Below are positions 49,168-58,040 of a DNA stretch of 64,000 nt, piece after piece; the stretch's first letter is position 1, and each line of letters opens with the position of its first letter. The notes under the pieces were generated by a model, which did not search any database, had not been told where the DNA came from, and saw nothing but the letters and a program-made list of their open reading frames with translations. The stretch comes from Bacillus sp. EB01. Lineage in GTDB: Bacteria; Bacillota; Bacilli; Bacillales; Cytobacillaceae. Both the position numbers and the translations under genes were made by a program. Location of the stretch: the NCBI RefSeq assembly GCF_000613125.1, contig NZ_HG964497.1, positions 4,719,107 through 4,783,106 of the forward strand, written 5' to 3'.

Positions 49168-49587
49168 TTAGATATAAAACATATAAGAATCTGGATTTTG
49201 ATCTTCACTATGATTGGCCAAATCCTCAATTGTAGTGCTATCGAGCACGTCCCTGATGGCATCTCTGATTCTGATCCAAAGCTCGCGTTTAGCCGGCTCT
49301 TCATCCTCCATGCCCTCGACAGGTGTAATCGGACCCTCAAGAACCCTGATAATGTCACCAGCAGTTATTTGCGCTGGTTCCTTAGAGAGAAGATATCCCC
49401 CATAAGCTCCTCTAATGCTTTTAACCAGACCCGCATTTCGGAGCGGAGCGACCAGCTGTTCAAGATAATGCTCCGATAGATCATTTGCCTGGGCGATTGC
49501 TTTAAGCGAAATCGGTCCTTCTCCATGCTTTTTTGCCAATTCAATCATAATTGTTAATCCGTACCGACCTTTAGTAGAAATTTTCAC
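49168..49587 (-). CDS. cymR: CymR, Rrf2-type master repressor of cysteine metabolism
   Basis: A 139-residue winged-helix regulator starting MKISTKGRYGLTIMIELA, with the recognition helix region LSEHYLEQLVAPLRNAGLVK and the wing SIRGAYGGYLL. It has no cysteine, so unlike IscR it holds no iron-sulfur cluster; in B. subtilis it represses sulfur genes in complex with CysK when cysteine is plentiful. The start is GTG 49587, with its GGAGG inside the last codons of the preceding gene. A target operator is at 27463-27489. Confidence 0.95.
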   Translation of the reverse strand: MKISTKGRYGLTIMIELAKKHGEGPISLKAIAQANDLSEHYLEQLVAPLRNAGLVKSIRGAYGGYLLSKEPAQITAGDIIRVLEGPITPVEGMEDEEPAKRELWIRIRDAIRDVLDSTTIEDLANHSEDQNPDSYMFYI

Positions 49588-49589
49588 AA

Positions 49590-50255
49590 CTAGGCCTCCT
49601 TACTAATGTGCAGTTCATCTTTTCTTTTTACTTTTTCTAAAATTACATCTGTCAATCTGTTGCATTGCGGCATCACTGCCCCGAATATCGGGCCAATCAT
49701 AAAGCTAAACAGGATGGTTCCCCAGCTAACCGGGCCTCCAAGCCACCATCCAATCAGAAGGACAATTACCTCCATTGAACCGCGAACATTCCGGATTTTC
49801 CAACCAGTCTTCTCGTAAACTGCTGCCATCAGGCTGTCGCGGGGCCCCGTACCAAGGCCTGCCGAGATATAAACACCCATGCCGCACGCATAGACAATGA
49901 TTCCAAGAGCAAACATGGCCGCCTCGCCAAAATGCGAAGAAGGCTCTTTTATAAAAGGCATCAACATGTACATATCAATAAATACGCCAATTAAAAGCAT
50001 ATTTAAAAACGCACCAATATGCGGAATTTCCTTTGCAATGATTGCAGCCGCTGTCAAGATTACAACTCCTACCAGTATCGACCAGCTGCCGACAGTCAAA
50101 CCTATTTGATAATAGAGGCCAACGTGGAAGACATCCCACGGTGTTGCCCCTGCATTGCTTCTGATAAGCAAGACAACTCCAAGAGACATGATAAGCAGGC
50201 CAATTGTAAAAACCGTCAGCCTCGCCCCTATCTGCCCCTTTCTTTTTTTAAACAA
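49590..50255 (-). CDS. YczE/YyaS/YitT family membrane protein
   Basis: A 221-residue integral membrane protein with five or six helices and the family stretches SNAGATPWDVFHVGL near residue 29 and SAGLGTGPRDSLMAAVYE near 130. The function is unknown. The stop lies two bases before the cymR start and its final codons contain the cymR ribosome binding site, so the two are translationally linked. The likely start is TTG 50255 after AAAGGGG; other starts are possible. It is divergent from rarA. Confidence 0.83.
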   Translation of the reverse strand: MFKKRKGQIGARLTVFTIGLLIMSLGVVLLIRSNAGATPWDVFHVGLYYQIGLTVGSWSILVGVVILTAAAIIAKEIPHIGAFLNMLLIGVFIDMYMLMPFIKEPSSHFGEAAMFALGIIVYACGMGVYISAGLGTGPRDSLMAAVYEKTGWKIRNVRGSMEVIVLLIGWWLGGPVSWGTILFSFMIGPIFGAVMPQCNRLTDVILEKVKRKDELHISKEA

Positions 50256-50460
50256 TGAAAAGGACCCCTTTGCTTTAACAAACTATATTCGCTAACTCTA
50301 TCCTGCTATTACTATTTAAAAACTGAGTATATAGGTAGGCTTTAGAAATTATAGCACAAACAATGGGAATATGCATTGGTTCGGGAAAATTGCGATAATA
50401 GCAGAACTGGATGAGGAGTGGTAAACTAAAAGGATAGACTTGTCTTTGGAGAGATGCATA

Positions 50461-51732
50461 ATGAAGCAAGATAAACCACTTGCCTTTAGGATGCGGCCGA
50501 GAACGCTTGATGAAGTGTGCGGCCAGGAGCATTTAGTTGGCGATGGAAAAATAATAGCCAGAATGGTCAAAGCAAAACAGCTTTCTTCCATGATCCTGTA
50601 TGGCCCCCCGGGCATCGGAAAGACGTCGATTGCAAGTGCGATTGCAGGCAGCACCCGATACGCCTTCAGGACATTGAATGCTGTCACGAATAATAAAAAG
50701 GATATGGAAATCGTCGCTGCTGAAGCAAAAATGTCAGGCAAGGTCATTCTACTTCTTGATGAGGTCCATCGCCTTGATAAGGCGAAGCAGGATTTTCTGC
50801 TCCCTTACCTTGAAAACGGGATGATAACCCTGATTGGCGCAACAACGAGCAATCCCTATCATAGCATCAATCCTGCAATCAGAAGCCGCTGCCAAATATT
50901 CGAGCTTAAGCCGCTGGATCCGGAAGATATTAAAAAGGCGATCAACAGGGCTCTAGAGGATGATGAACGCGGCCTTGGCTCAATGGATATCGAAATCACC
51001 CCTGAAGCAATGAACCATTTTTCCCAGGGATCAGGCGGCGATGTCAGAAGTGCACTAAATGCTGTGGAGCTTGCGTCACTTTCAACCGAGCCCAATGAAT
51101 CTGGAAAAATTGTAATTGACGTTGCGACTGCAGAGGAATGCCTGCAGAAAAAAAGCTTTGTCCATGATAAGGACGGAGACGCACATTATGACGTTCTTTC
51201 AGGATTCCAAAAATCAATCCGCGGCAGCGATGCCAACGCCGCTCTCCATTATCTAGGGCGTCTAATCGAAGCAGGCGACCTCCCGAGCATAGCCAGAAGG
51301 CTTTTGGTAATTGCCTATGAGGATGTCGGACTTGCAAACCCTCAGGCAGGTGCCAGGACACTTGCAGCAATTGAAACAGCAGAGCGAATTGGTTTCCCTG
51401 AAGCGAGAATCCCGCTTGCCAATGCCGTAATCGAGCTTTGTTTATCGCCGAAATCAAACTCTGCGATCATGGCAATCGATTCGGCTCTGGGTGATATCAG
51501 GAAAGGCCTATCCGGCGATGTTCCCGACCACCTTCGCGATGCCCATTACAAAGGCGCAAAGGAGCTTGGACGCGGAATTGACTATTTGTATCCCCATGAC
51601 TATGAAACAGGCTGGGTGCGCCAGCAATACCTTCCTGACAAACTGAAGCACAAACGCTACTACCAGCCAAAGAAAAACAGCAAATTTGAACAGGCATTTG
51701 CATCCGTTTATGAAAAATTAACGAAAGAATAA
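50461..51732 (+). CDS. rarA: Replication-associated recombination protein RarA
   Basis: RarA (MgsA/YrvN) is an AAA+ ATPase related to clamp loaders that acts at stalled forks. The 423-residue protein has Walker A YGPPGIGKTSIA near residue 48, Walker B LLLDEVHRLD near 100, sensor region ATTSNPYHSINPAIRSRC near 128 and the C-terminal tetramerisation domain with YLYPHDYETGWV. ATG 50461 follows GGAGAGATGCATA. Confidence 0.96.
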   Translation: MKQDKPLAFRMRPRTLDEVCGQEHLVGDGKIIARMVKAKQLSSMILYGPPGIGKTSIASAIAGSTRYAFRTLNAVTNNKKDMEIVAAEAKMSGKVILLLDEVHRLDKAKQDFLLPYLENGMITLIGATTSNPYHSINPAIRSRCQIFELKPLDPEDIKKAINRALEDDERGLGSMDIEITPEAMNHFSQGSGGDVRSALNAVELASLSTEPNESGKIVIDVATAEECLQKKSFVHDKDGDAHYDVLSGFQKSIRGSDANAALHYLGRLIEAGDLPSIARRLLVIAYEDVGLANPQAGARTLAAIETAERIGFPEARIPLANAVIELCLSPKSNSAIMAIDSALGDIRKGLSGDVPDHLRDAHYKGAKELGRGIDYLYPHDYETGWVRQQYLPDKLKHKRYYQPKKNSKFEQAFASVYEKLTKE

Positions 51733-51793
51733 CAGAGAGGTTTCCTTGGTGGAAGCCTTTCTTCTTTCTGTAAATATTTTCCTGTTCCAGATC

Positions 51794-52000
51794 AAAATGT
51801 AGCTAACCAGCTTATTGGAACCGTTTTGGGCTCTCAGGCGGGCCAAAATGTAGCCAATAGGCTTTATTGGAACCGTTTCAAGCTTCCCGGCAGGTTAAAA
51901 TGTAGCCAATAGACTGTATTGGAACCGTTTCGAGCTTCCCAGCAGGTTAAAATGTAGCCAATTAGGCTTAGAAGCCTTTCAAGCACTTAGGCAAGACAAA
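51794..52000. repeat. 52-bp tandem repeat array 2
   Basis: Units begin at 51794, 51845, 51897 and 51949 with AAAATGTAGC; periods are 51, 52 and 52 bases. TATTGGAACCGTTTC recurs with the same spacing (TTGG at 51815, 51867, 51919). Units two and three hold a short hairpin, CCAATA with TATTGG around five or six bases. The last unit is degenerate. The array occupies most of the 360-base gap between convergent rarA and tcdA. It shares TTGGAACC(G/A)TTTC with array 3. Confidence 0.85.
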
Positions 52001-52092
52001 CTGTTCCTTTGTGGAGCCGGAAATTAAAAGCATTCTTTAACAAATGAAAAAAGAAACCCATAGCCTGAAGGCCATGGATTCCATTAATTCAT

Positions 52093-52866
52093 TTATTTTT
52101 CAGGAACGCCGGAAACACGGTCGATATGAATGTCTTTAAGAAGTTCCCGAACCACATAGCTTGCCATAATCAGTCCAGCAACAGACGGGACGAATGCGTT
52201 CGAGGAAGGCGGCATCTGCGCTTTCCTGATTTCAGCTTTATCATTGCCAACTACTTTTCGTACGTCCTCACGAATGACAATCGGGCTTTCGCTTGAAAAA
52301 ACAACCGGAATTCCCTTCCTAATGCCTTCCTTGCGCAACTTTGTCCGGATGACTTTGGCAATCGGGTCAGTATGAGTTTTGAAAATATCAGCAATTTCAA
52401 AGCGGGTCGGATCCATTTTATTGGCCGCTCCCATACTTGAAATCATTGGGATGCCACGTTTCAGGCATTCCTTGATTAAATGGACTTTGTAAATAATCGT
52501 GTCTGAGGCATCGATAACAAAATCCGGTTTATAGGAAAACACTTCTTCATATGTTTCTTCGGTGTAGAACATTTTAAGGGAAATGACTTCACAATCAGGA
52601 TTGATGTCGGCAATCCGTTCCTTCATCAAATCCGCCTTTGGCTTTCCAACCGTTGACAATAGCGCAATCACCTGGCGATTTACGTTTGTAATATCCACAA
52701 CATCCTTATCAATAAGAATCAAACGTCCTACACCGGACCTGGCCAAGGCTTCTGCCGAAAAAGATCCTACTCCGCCAATACCAAGCACTAATACTGTGCT
52801 GTTCTTCAAAATATCCAGGCCTTCCTGGCCGATTGCAAGTTCATTACGTGAAAATTGATGCAGCAT
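52093..52866 (-). CDS. tcdA: tRNA threonylcarbamoyladenosine dehydratase
   Basis: An E1-like enzyme of 257 residues that cyclises t6A37 of tRNA to ct6A. The ATP-binding motif VLGIGGVGSFSAEALAR is near residue 28, the acidic LIDKDVVDITNVNRQ near 52 and ISSMGAANKMDPTRFEI near 140. The assignment as TcdA (YrvM) rather than MoeB/ThiF rests on length, the absence of extra domains and its place near aspS. ATG 52866 follows GGAGTGATAGC. Confidence 0.92.
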   Translation of the reverse strand: MLHQFSRNELAIGQEGLDILKNSTVLVLGIGGVGSFSAEALARSGVGRLILIDKDVVDITNVNRQVIALLSTVGKPKADLMKERIADINPDCEVISLKMFYTEETYEEVFSYKPDFVIDASDTIIYKVHLIKECLKRGIPMISSMGAANKMDPTRFEIADIFKTHTDPIAKVIRTKLRKEGIRKGIPVVFSSESPIVIREDVRKVVGNDKAEIRKAQMPPSSNAFVPSVAGLIMASYVVRELLKDIHIDRVSGVPEK

Positions 52867-53024
52867 TGCTATCACTCCATTTATATATCTGGCATACAGA
52901 TTCCATTCCGCCTTTCACCCTCGGGCGGATGACGCTTTTATGTATCTTTACCCCGATAAAATATATACTATCCTCTTTTTTTATGCAAGAAGATTTCCAA
53001 TCAAAGTCTAATGAATAAAACCAT

Positions 53025-53336
53025 ATGAACAACATTTCAGGTTGCCGAACGAACCAAAGTGTTATTCATATAGCGGATGAATGACATTTCAGGCTCTCGA
53101 ACTACCCAAAGTGTTATTCATAAACCCAATGAATGACATTTCAGGTTCCCGAACTAGACAAAGTGTCATTCATAGTCCCAATGAATGACATTTCAGGCTC
53201 CCGAACTAGGCAAAGTGTCATTCATAAACCCAATGAATGACATTTCGGGTTCCCGAACTAGGCAAAGTGTCATTCATAAACCCAATGAATGACATTTCGG
53301 GTTCCCGAACTAGACAAAATGTTATTCATAGCCTGC
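53025..53336. repeat. 52-bp tandem repeat array 1 (six units)
   Basis: Six units start at exactly 52-base intervals: 53025, 53077, 53129, 53181, 53233 and 53285. The core is ATGAATGACATTTC, then GGTTCCCGAACTAGGCAAAG, then TGTCATTCAT. TGTCATTCAT of one unit and ATGAATGACA of the next form a 10-bp hairpin around a seven-base loop. The first unit is the most diverged. The array lies between tcdA and the 6S RNA gene. Confidence 0.92.
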
Positions 53337-53423
53337 CGCAATCAAAAACGCCTGTTTCCGTGTATCATAACAATACTATTCTCGACTAGCATTGAATTAT
53401 TTCTCCAAAAAACACAACAAAAA

Positions 53424-53449
53424 ACCGGAGGATGCATCCTCCGGGAAAG
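53424..53449 (-). terminator. Terminator after 6S RNA
   Basis: CCGGAGGATGCATCCTCCGG is a perfect palindrome, followed on the minus strand by six T. Confidence 0.9.
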
Positions 53450-53454
53450 TATGT

Positions 53455-53656
53455 ATTAAAGGACGAAGAGTCCCAACCTGTGCCGTTACCTGATTCCTTC
53501 GTTTTGGCCCGCATTAAGCAGGTGGGTGTCCTGTCCGCCGTCACTGTAAGTCCCTAAAAAGGGCATTTACGCGGCAACGAAACCCGGACTCCCGAAGAAA
53601 AAATGTTCGGTCAAAACATTTAGGCGATGCAACGTACACTTCAGGACTCTTCTAAC
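53455..53656 (-). ncRNA. bsrA: 6S RNA (6S-1 type)
   Basis: Structured RNA that mimics an open promoter and binds sigma-A RNA polymerase. The ends pair as a nine-base closing stem, GAAGAGTCC (53465-53473) with GGACTCTTC (53644-53652). Stretches such as GGGTTTCGTTGCC, CCCTTTTTAGGGACTTAC and GACACCCACCTGC match B. subtilis 6S-1 (BsrA) as I remember it. BsrA also lies between aspS and yrvM. Exact ends are estimated. Confidence 0.93.
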
Positions 53657-53664
53657 TTGAGTAC

Positions 53665-53693
53665 ATCATAGCATATTGGGTCGATTTGTTCAA
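53665..53693 (-). promoter_or_regulatory. Promoter of the 6S RNA
   Basis: TTGAAC (53688-53693), a 17-base spacer and TATGAT (53665-53670) lie directly upstream of the mature 5' end. Confidence 0.8.
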
Positions 53694-53734
53694 GCAACAA
53701 CCCTTGTTACCTGTAATTTCCAGGTATGCTTTTA

Positions 53735-55513
53735 CTAGGCCTTTTCATTTTTTGTTTTAAGGGCAAGATGAAGTTCATCCAATTGTGCATGGCTGACTTC
53801 ACCAGGGGCGTTTGTCAATAAATCGCTTGCCGAAGCCGTTTTCGGGAATGCAATTGTGTCACGAAGGTTTGTGCTGCCCGTAAGTAGCATGACCAGTCTA
53901 TCAAGCCCAAGTGCAATTCCGCCATGCGGAGGTGTGCCGTATTCGAAGGCTTCGAGAAGGAATCCAAATTGCTCTCTGGCTTCTTCTTCGCTAAAGCCTA
54001 GCACCTTGAACATTTTTTCCTGGATTTGGGCTTCGAAAATTCTCAGGGATCCGCCGCCAAGCTCGTAGCCATTCAAGACAAGGTCATAGGCTTGGGCGCG
54101 GACTTCCACTGGATTTTCGTCCAATAAATCAAGGTCTTCACGGAATGGCATAGTGAATGGATGGTGGGCGGCGTAATAACGGCCATCCTCCTCTGAATAT
54201 TCCAGCAGCGGCCAATCGGTCACCCAGAGGAAATTGAATTTACTCTGGTCGATCAACTCAAGCTCACGGCCTAGTTTTAACCTCAAGGCACCAAGTGCGT
54301 CGGCCACAACAGATTTCTTGTCAGCGACGAACAGGAGCAGGTCGCCAACCTCTGCCTCGGTGATGGCTTTGATTGCTTCGCCGTCTTCCGCGGAGAAGAA
54401 TTTTGCAATCGGTCCTTTTAGCCCGTCAGCCTCTACCTTTAGCCAAGCCAGTCCTTTTGCACCGTAAACGCCGGCAAACTCACCAAGCGCATCAATATCC
54501 TTACGCGAATATTTTGCAGCGCCGCCTTTTACAGCAATCGCCTTCACCTGTCCACCATTTTCAACAGCTGACGCGAATACTTTGAAACCAGATCCTGCTA
54601 CTGCTTCGGAAAGGTCCTTCAGTTCCATGCCAAAGCGTGTGTCAGGCTTGTCAGATCCATATCGGGACATGGCTTCCTCATATTTCATACGAGGGAACTT
54701 GGCAGGAATTTCAACACCCTTTACTTCTTTTAATAGCTTGGACATCATCTGCTCCATCATTCCGATAATATCATCCTGGCTCATAAAGCTGGTTTCGATA
54801 TCGATTTGCGTGAATTCCGGCTGGCGGTCGGCACGAAGGTCCTCATCACGGAAACAGCGGGCAATCTGGTAATACCGTTCCACTCCTCCAACCATCAGCA
54901 GCTGTTTAAACAGCTGTGGAGATTGCGGCAGTGCATAGAATTCTCCTGGATGGACCCGGCTTGGGACGAGATAGTCACGTGCGCCTTCAGGAGTGCTTTT
55001 TGTCAGAATCGGTGTTTCAATATCCAAGAAGCCTTCTCCATCAAGAAATTCACGGATAGTTTTTGTCACCTGGTGGCGCATTTTTAAAGTATTGAAAATC
55101 ACCGGGCGCCGGAAGTCAAGATACCTGTATTTCAATCGAACATCCTCAGATGCATCTGTTTTATCGGAAATAAGGAAAGGCGGAGTCTTCGCTTCATTGA
55201 TAATCGTTACACTCTCGGCGATTATTTCAATCTCTCCTGTAGATATGTTCTCATTAATTGTCCCTTTATCACGGGCTACAACTGTGCCGACCACATTAAG
55301 GACATACTCGCTGCGGATTTTCTCGGCAATCTTATGAACGTCACTCTGCTGATCTGGATTGAAAACAACCTGGACAATGCCTGTGCGGTCACGCAAGTCT
55401 ACAAAGATTAGGCCTCCGAGGTCCCGGCGCTTCTGAACCCATCCTTTTAAAGTAACTTTTTCTCCTGTTGCAGCATGCGGGACTTCGCCGCAAAAATAAC
55501 TTCTTCCGTACAT
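53735..55513 (-). CDS. aspS: Aspartyl-tRNA synthetase
   Basis: Class II synthetase of 592 residues with an N-terminal OB anticodon-binding domain ([20 protein letters not shown]), motif 1 [22 protein letters not shown], motif 2 [20 protein letters not shown], a GAD insertion domain, and motif 3 [16 protein letters not shown]. Second gene of hisS-aspS, 12 bases after hisS. Whether it is discriminating or not cannot be told here; gatCAB is not in the window. Confidence 0.97.
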   Translation of the reverse strand: MYGRSYFCGEVPHAATGEKVTLKGWVQKRRDLGGLIFVDLRDRTGIVQVVFNPDQQSDVHKIAEKIRSEYVLNVVGTVVARDKGTINENISTGEIEIIAESVTIINEAKTPPFLISDKTDASEDVRLKYRYLDFRRPVIFNTLKMRHQVTKTIREFLDGEGFLDIETPILTKSTPEGARDYLVPSRVHPGEFYALPQSPQLFKQLLMVGGVERYYQIARCFRDEDLRADRQPEFTQIDIETSFMSQDDIIGMMEQMMSKLLKEVKGVEIPAKFPRMKYEEAMSRYGSDKPDTRFGMELKDLSEAVAGSGFKVFASAVENGGQVKAIAVKGGAAKYSRKDIDALGEFAGVYGAKGLAWLKVEADGLKGPIAKFFSAEDGEAIKAITEAEVGDLLLFVADKKSVVADALGALRLKLGRELELIDQSKFNFLWVTDWPLLEYSEEDGRYYAAHHPFTMPFREDLDLLDENPVEVRAQAYDLVLNGYELGGGSLRIFEAQIQEKMFKVLGFSEEEAREQFGFLLEAFEYGTPPHGGIALGLDRLVMLLTGSTNLRDTIAFPKTASASDLLTNAPGEVSHAQLDELHLALKTKNEKA

Positions 55514-55525
55514 TATTATTCCTCC

Positions 55526-56797
55526 TTATCCTTGCAGTTCCCCGAACATTTTTACAAAAGAAGCTAGTTCTACTTCTTTCTGGTCGCCGGAAACCATATC
55601 TTTCAAATTGATAACACCTTTATCTAGTTCATCGTCACCAAGTACGGCAACAAATCGGGCATTCAACCGATCGGCAGCCTTGAATTGGGCCTTAAGCTTC
55701 CTGTTCAAATAATCGCGTTCGGCGGAAATCCCCTCTTTGCGAAGCTGCTGCAGCAAACCGACTGAATAGTCCTTTGCCTTTTCACCTAAAGAGACGATGT
55801 AGACATCTATTTCCCGCTTGACCGGGAGCTTGACTTTCTCTGCATCCAGTGCGGCTATGAACCTTTCTATACTCAAAGCAAAGCCGATTCCTGCTGTTTC
55901 AGGACCTCCAAGATCCTCAACCAGGCCATTATAGCGGCCGCCGCCAGCGAGAGTGGTGATCGCGCCAAAGCCCTCTGCTTCACTCATAATCTCAAAGGCT
56001 GTGTGGTTATAATAATCAAGGCCTCGGACAAGATTTGGGTCAACTTCGAATGAAATATCCAGCTGTTTAAGATAATCCTGAACCTTTTCAAAATAGGAAC
56101 GGGATTCTTCGTTAAGATATTCGACTATTGATGGAGCCGACTTCATTAACTCGTGGTCGCGGTCCTTTTTGCAGTCAAGGATCCTGAGCGGATTTTTCTC
56201 AAGCCTAGTTTGGCAATCGCTGCAAAACTCTCCGATCCGCGGCTGAAAGTGGCTGATAAGCGCTTCCCTGTGGTCCTTGCGGCTTTCCTTGTCGCCCAGG
56301 CTATTGATGACTAGCTTCAATTTTTTCAGTCCCAGCTTGCTGTATAAAGCCATTGCCAGCGAAATCACTTCCGCATCAATCGCAGGATCGTTGCTGCCAA
56401 GCGCCTCGACTCCGAACTGTACAAACTGGCGGAAGCGGCCTGCCTGCGGACGTTCATAGCGGAACATTGGCCCCATATAATAAAGCTTTACAGGCTGGTC
56501 GGCATATCCGAACATTTTCTTTTCTACATAAGCACGGACTGTTGAAGCAGTTCCTTCAGGGCGGAGGGTAAGGCTTCTGCCGCCGCGATCTTCGAAGGTA
56601 TACATTTCCTTTGTAACGATATCTGTTGTGTCACCGACTCCTCGGCTAAAAAGGTCTGTATGTTCAAAAACAGGCGTCCTGATTTCCTGGTATTGAAAGA
56701 CTTTGCAAAGCTTGCGAGCTGTTTCTTCAATCAGTTGCCACGTTTCTACCTGCCCTGGCAGGATATCCTGGGTTCCCCTGGGAATATTGATCGTCAT
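55526..56797 (-). CDS. hisS: Histidyl-tRNA synthetase
   Basis: Class II synthetase of 423 residues starting with [11 protein letters not shown]. Motif 2 is [19 protein letters not shown] near residue 112, and the histidine-specific motifs [14 protein letters not shown] and GGGRYNGL are intact. ATG follows AAGGAGGAATCCGC. First gene of the hisS-aspS operon behind a T-box. Confidence 0.97.
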   Translation of the reverse strand: MTINIPRGTQDILPGQVETWQLIEETARKLCKVFQYQEIRTPVFEHTDLFSRGVGDTTDIVTKEMYTFEDRGGRSLTLRPEGTASTVRAYVEKKMFGYADQPVKLYYMGPMFRYERPQAGRFRQFVQFGVEALGSNDPAIDAEVISLAMALYSKLGLKKLKLVINSLGDKESRKDHREALISHFQPRIGEFCSDCQTRLEKNPLRILDCKKDRDHELMKSAPSIVEYLNEESRSYFEKVQDYLKQLDISFEVDPNLVRGLDYYNHTAFEIMSEAEGFGAITTLAGGGRYNGLVEDLGGPETAGIGFALSIERFIAALDAEKVKLPVKREIDVYIVSLGEKAKDYSVGLLQQLRKEGISAERDYLNRKLKAQFKAADRLNARFVAVLGDDELDKGVINLKDMVSGDQKEVELASFVKMFGELQG

Positions 56798-57004
56798 GCG
56801 GATTCCTCCTTAAATATTTCTTTATATGTATCATGCAATGGCCCTTTTGGTGGACCGGTGATAGGAATTCTTTTTGAATAGCTTTAACAAACCCTTTAAG
56901 GCCGCCAACCATGGCTCTTTTTAAAGACAGGATTATGTTAAACAACACTGTTGATTTCGGCTCTTGCTGCTTCAATCGTACTGTTAAAAAACAAAATGCA
57001 AAAT

Positions 57005-57313
57005 AAAAAAACTCCCCTCCCCTGTTTATTCCTAAACAAGGGACGAGAGTTTTGATTCCCGTGGTGCCACCCTAATTGAAACCCAAAAATCCGGGCTTCC
57101 TCTTTTACAGTTAACGCCTGCAACGTTCACCCCCTACTGCATTTTTCAGGGGGAAACCTCCGGAGTGTTCATTCATCAATCCTGCATGCGGGAAGGCTTT
57201 CAGCCCGGGACCCTCCCTCTCTGAACATGGCTTGTGGGTTGATTACTATGCTCCATCAACGGTTCTATCCGTATACCTATGCAGCGAAGCAACAAAGGTG
57301 CCTTCGCTTTATT
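57005..57313 (-). promoter_or_regulatory. T-box leader of hisS-aspS
   Basis: The T-box sequence AGGGTGGCACCACGGG is at 57058-57073 on the minus strand; the terminator stem with T-run is at 57003-57050. The likely specifier codon is CAC (57175-57177), a His codon, in an equivalent place to the GCU of the alaS leader; this is inferred. Besides this leader, about 200 bases up to the hisS start carry nothing I recognise. Confidence 0.93.
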
Positions 57314-57319
57314 TATTTT

Positions 57320-57348
57320 ATGATAAAGACCTCAACGCTTGTTGTCAA
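57320..57348 (-). promoter_or_regulatory. Promoter of hisS-aspS
   Basis: TTGACA (57343-57348), a 17-base spacer and TATCAT (57320-57325) lie upstream of the T-box leader and just after the yrzK stop. Confidence 0.85.
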
Positions 57349-57354
57349 GCCGAA

Positions 57355-57531
57355 TTACGATCTCTCAAGCCGTTTTTTCAGTTTTCGGACATCGCGGATG
57401 GTCAACCCAAATTCACTAGCCAGCTCATACGTGCCAGAATTCTGTTCCTTTTCGATAAAATCATGGAAGTCTACCCCAAATACTCCCTTTTCCCCTGATT
57501 GCGCATGCATTCCTTTGTCGCTGAATCTCAT
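57355..57531 (-). CDS. yrzK: YrzK-like small protein with a helix-turn-helix-like end
   Basis: A 58-residue protein, MRFSDKGMHAQSGEKGVFG first and EFGLTIRDVRKLKKRLERS at the end, where the last 25 residues look like the start of a DNA-binding helix-turn-helix. It resembles B. subtilis YrzK, found at the same place upstream of hisS. The function is unknown. ATG 57531 lies eight bases after GGAGAGG; the GTG at 57540 is inside that site. Confidence 0.78.
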   Translation of the reverse strand: MRFSDKGMHAQSGEKGVFGVDFHDFIEKEQNSGTYELASEFGLTIRDVRKLKKRLERS

Positions 57532-57689
57532 ATCCTGCACCTCTCCATCACATGATTATTTTTCTAGTGTTCCCAATCACATGAAAAAGTTTCGAGGTCC
57601 TTTGATAAATTTTCTTCAGTTTTTGGTTCATATACTAGGTGTGTACTGGGATAACAATTTCCTTGATTTCAGGTAAAGCAAATTTTGAA

Positions 57690-57905
57690 TCCGGTATTGG
57701 AATCATTTTAAGAAAGTAACCCTAACAAAACAATTTTAATAGCCTCTCTCTTGGTATCGTTTCAAACCGAAAACCAAGCCTAAACAACGTCAATAGCCTC
57801 TCTTGGAACCATTTCATACCGAAAACCAAGCCAAAACAATTTCCATAGCCTCTCTTGGAACCATTTCACAACGAAAAAAAAGTCAAAGCGATTTCAATAG
57901 AACTT
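57690..57905. repeat. 52-bp tandem repeat array 3
   Basis: TTGG(A/T)A recurs at 57697, 57751, 57803 and 57855, periods 54, 52 and 52 bases. The best two units share ATAGCCTCTCTTGGAACCAT and CCGAAAACCAAG. The core TTGGAACC(G/A)TTTC is shared with array 2. It sits between yrzK and the amidase gene, in a 500-base gap that otherwise holds only promoter-like AT-rich DNA. Confidence 0.82.
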
Positions 57906-58040
57906 CCTATATTTTTTCAATACAGTCCGCCATACCAGCGCTTTTGGCTCCTTCGAAAATAGAATTGGCTAGAAAAATGAAAAAACGAATGAAACTGGGA
58001 CAATTTTCCGCTACAATAAAAGATACGTAGGAGGTGTCCA

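Noticed and set aside
53025..53336. CRISPR array
   Set aside because: The whole 52-base unit is repeated with small changes; there are no unique spacers between constant repeats and no cas genes nearby.
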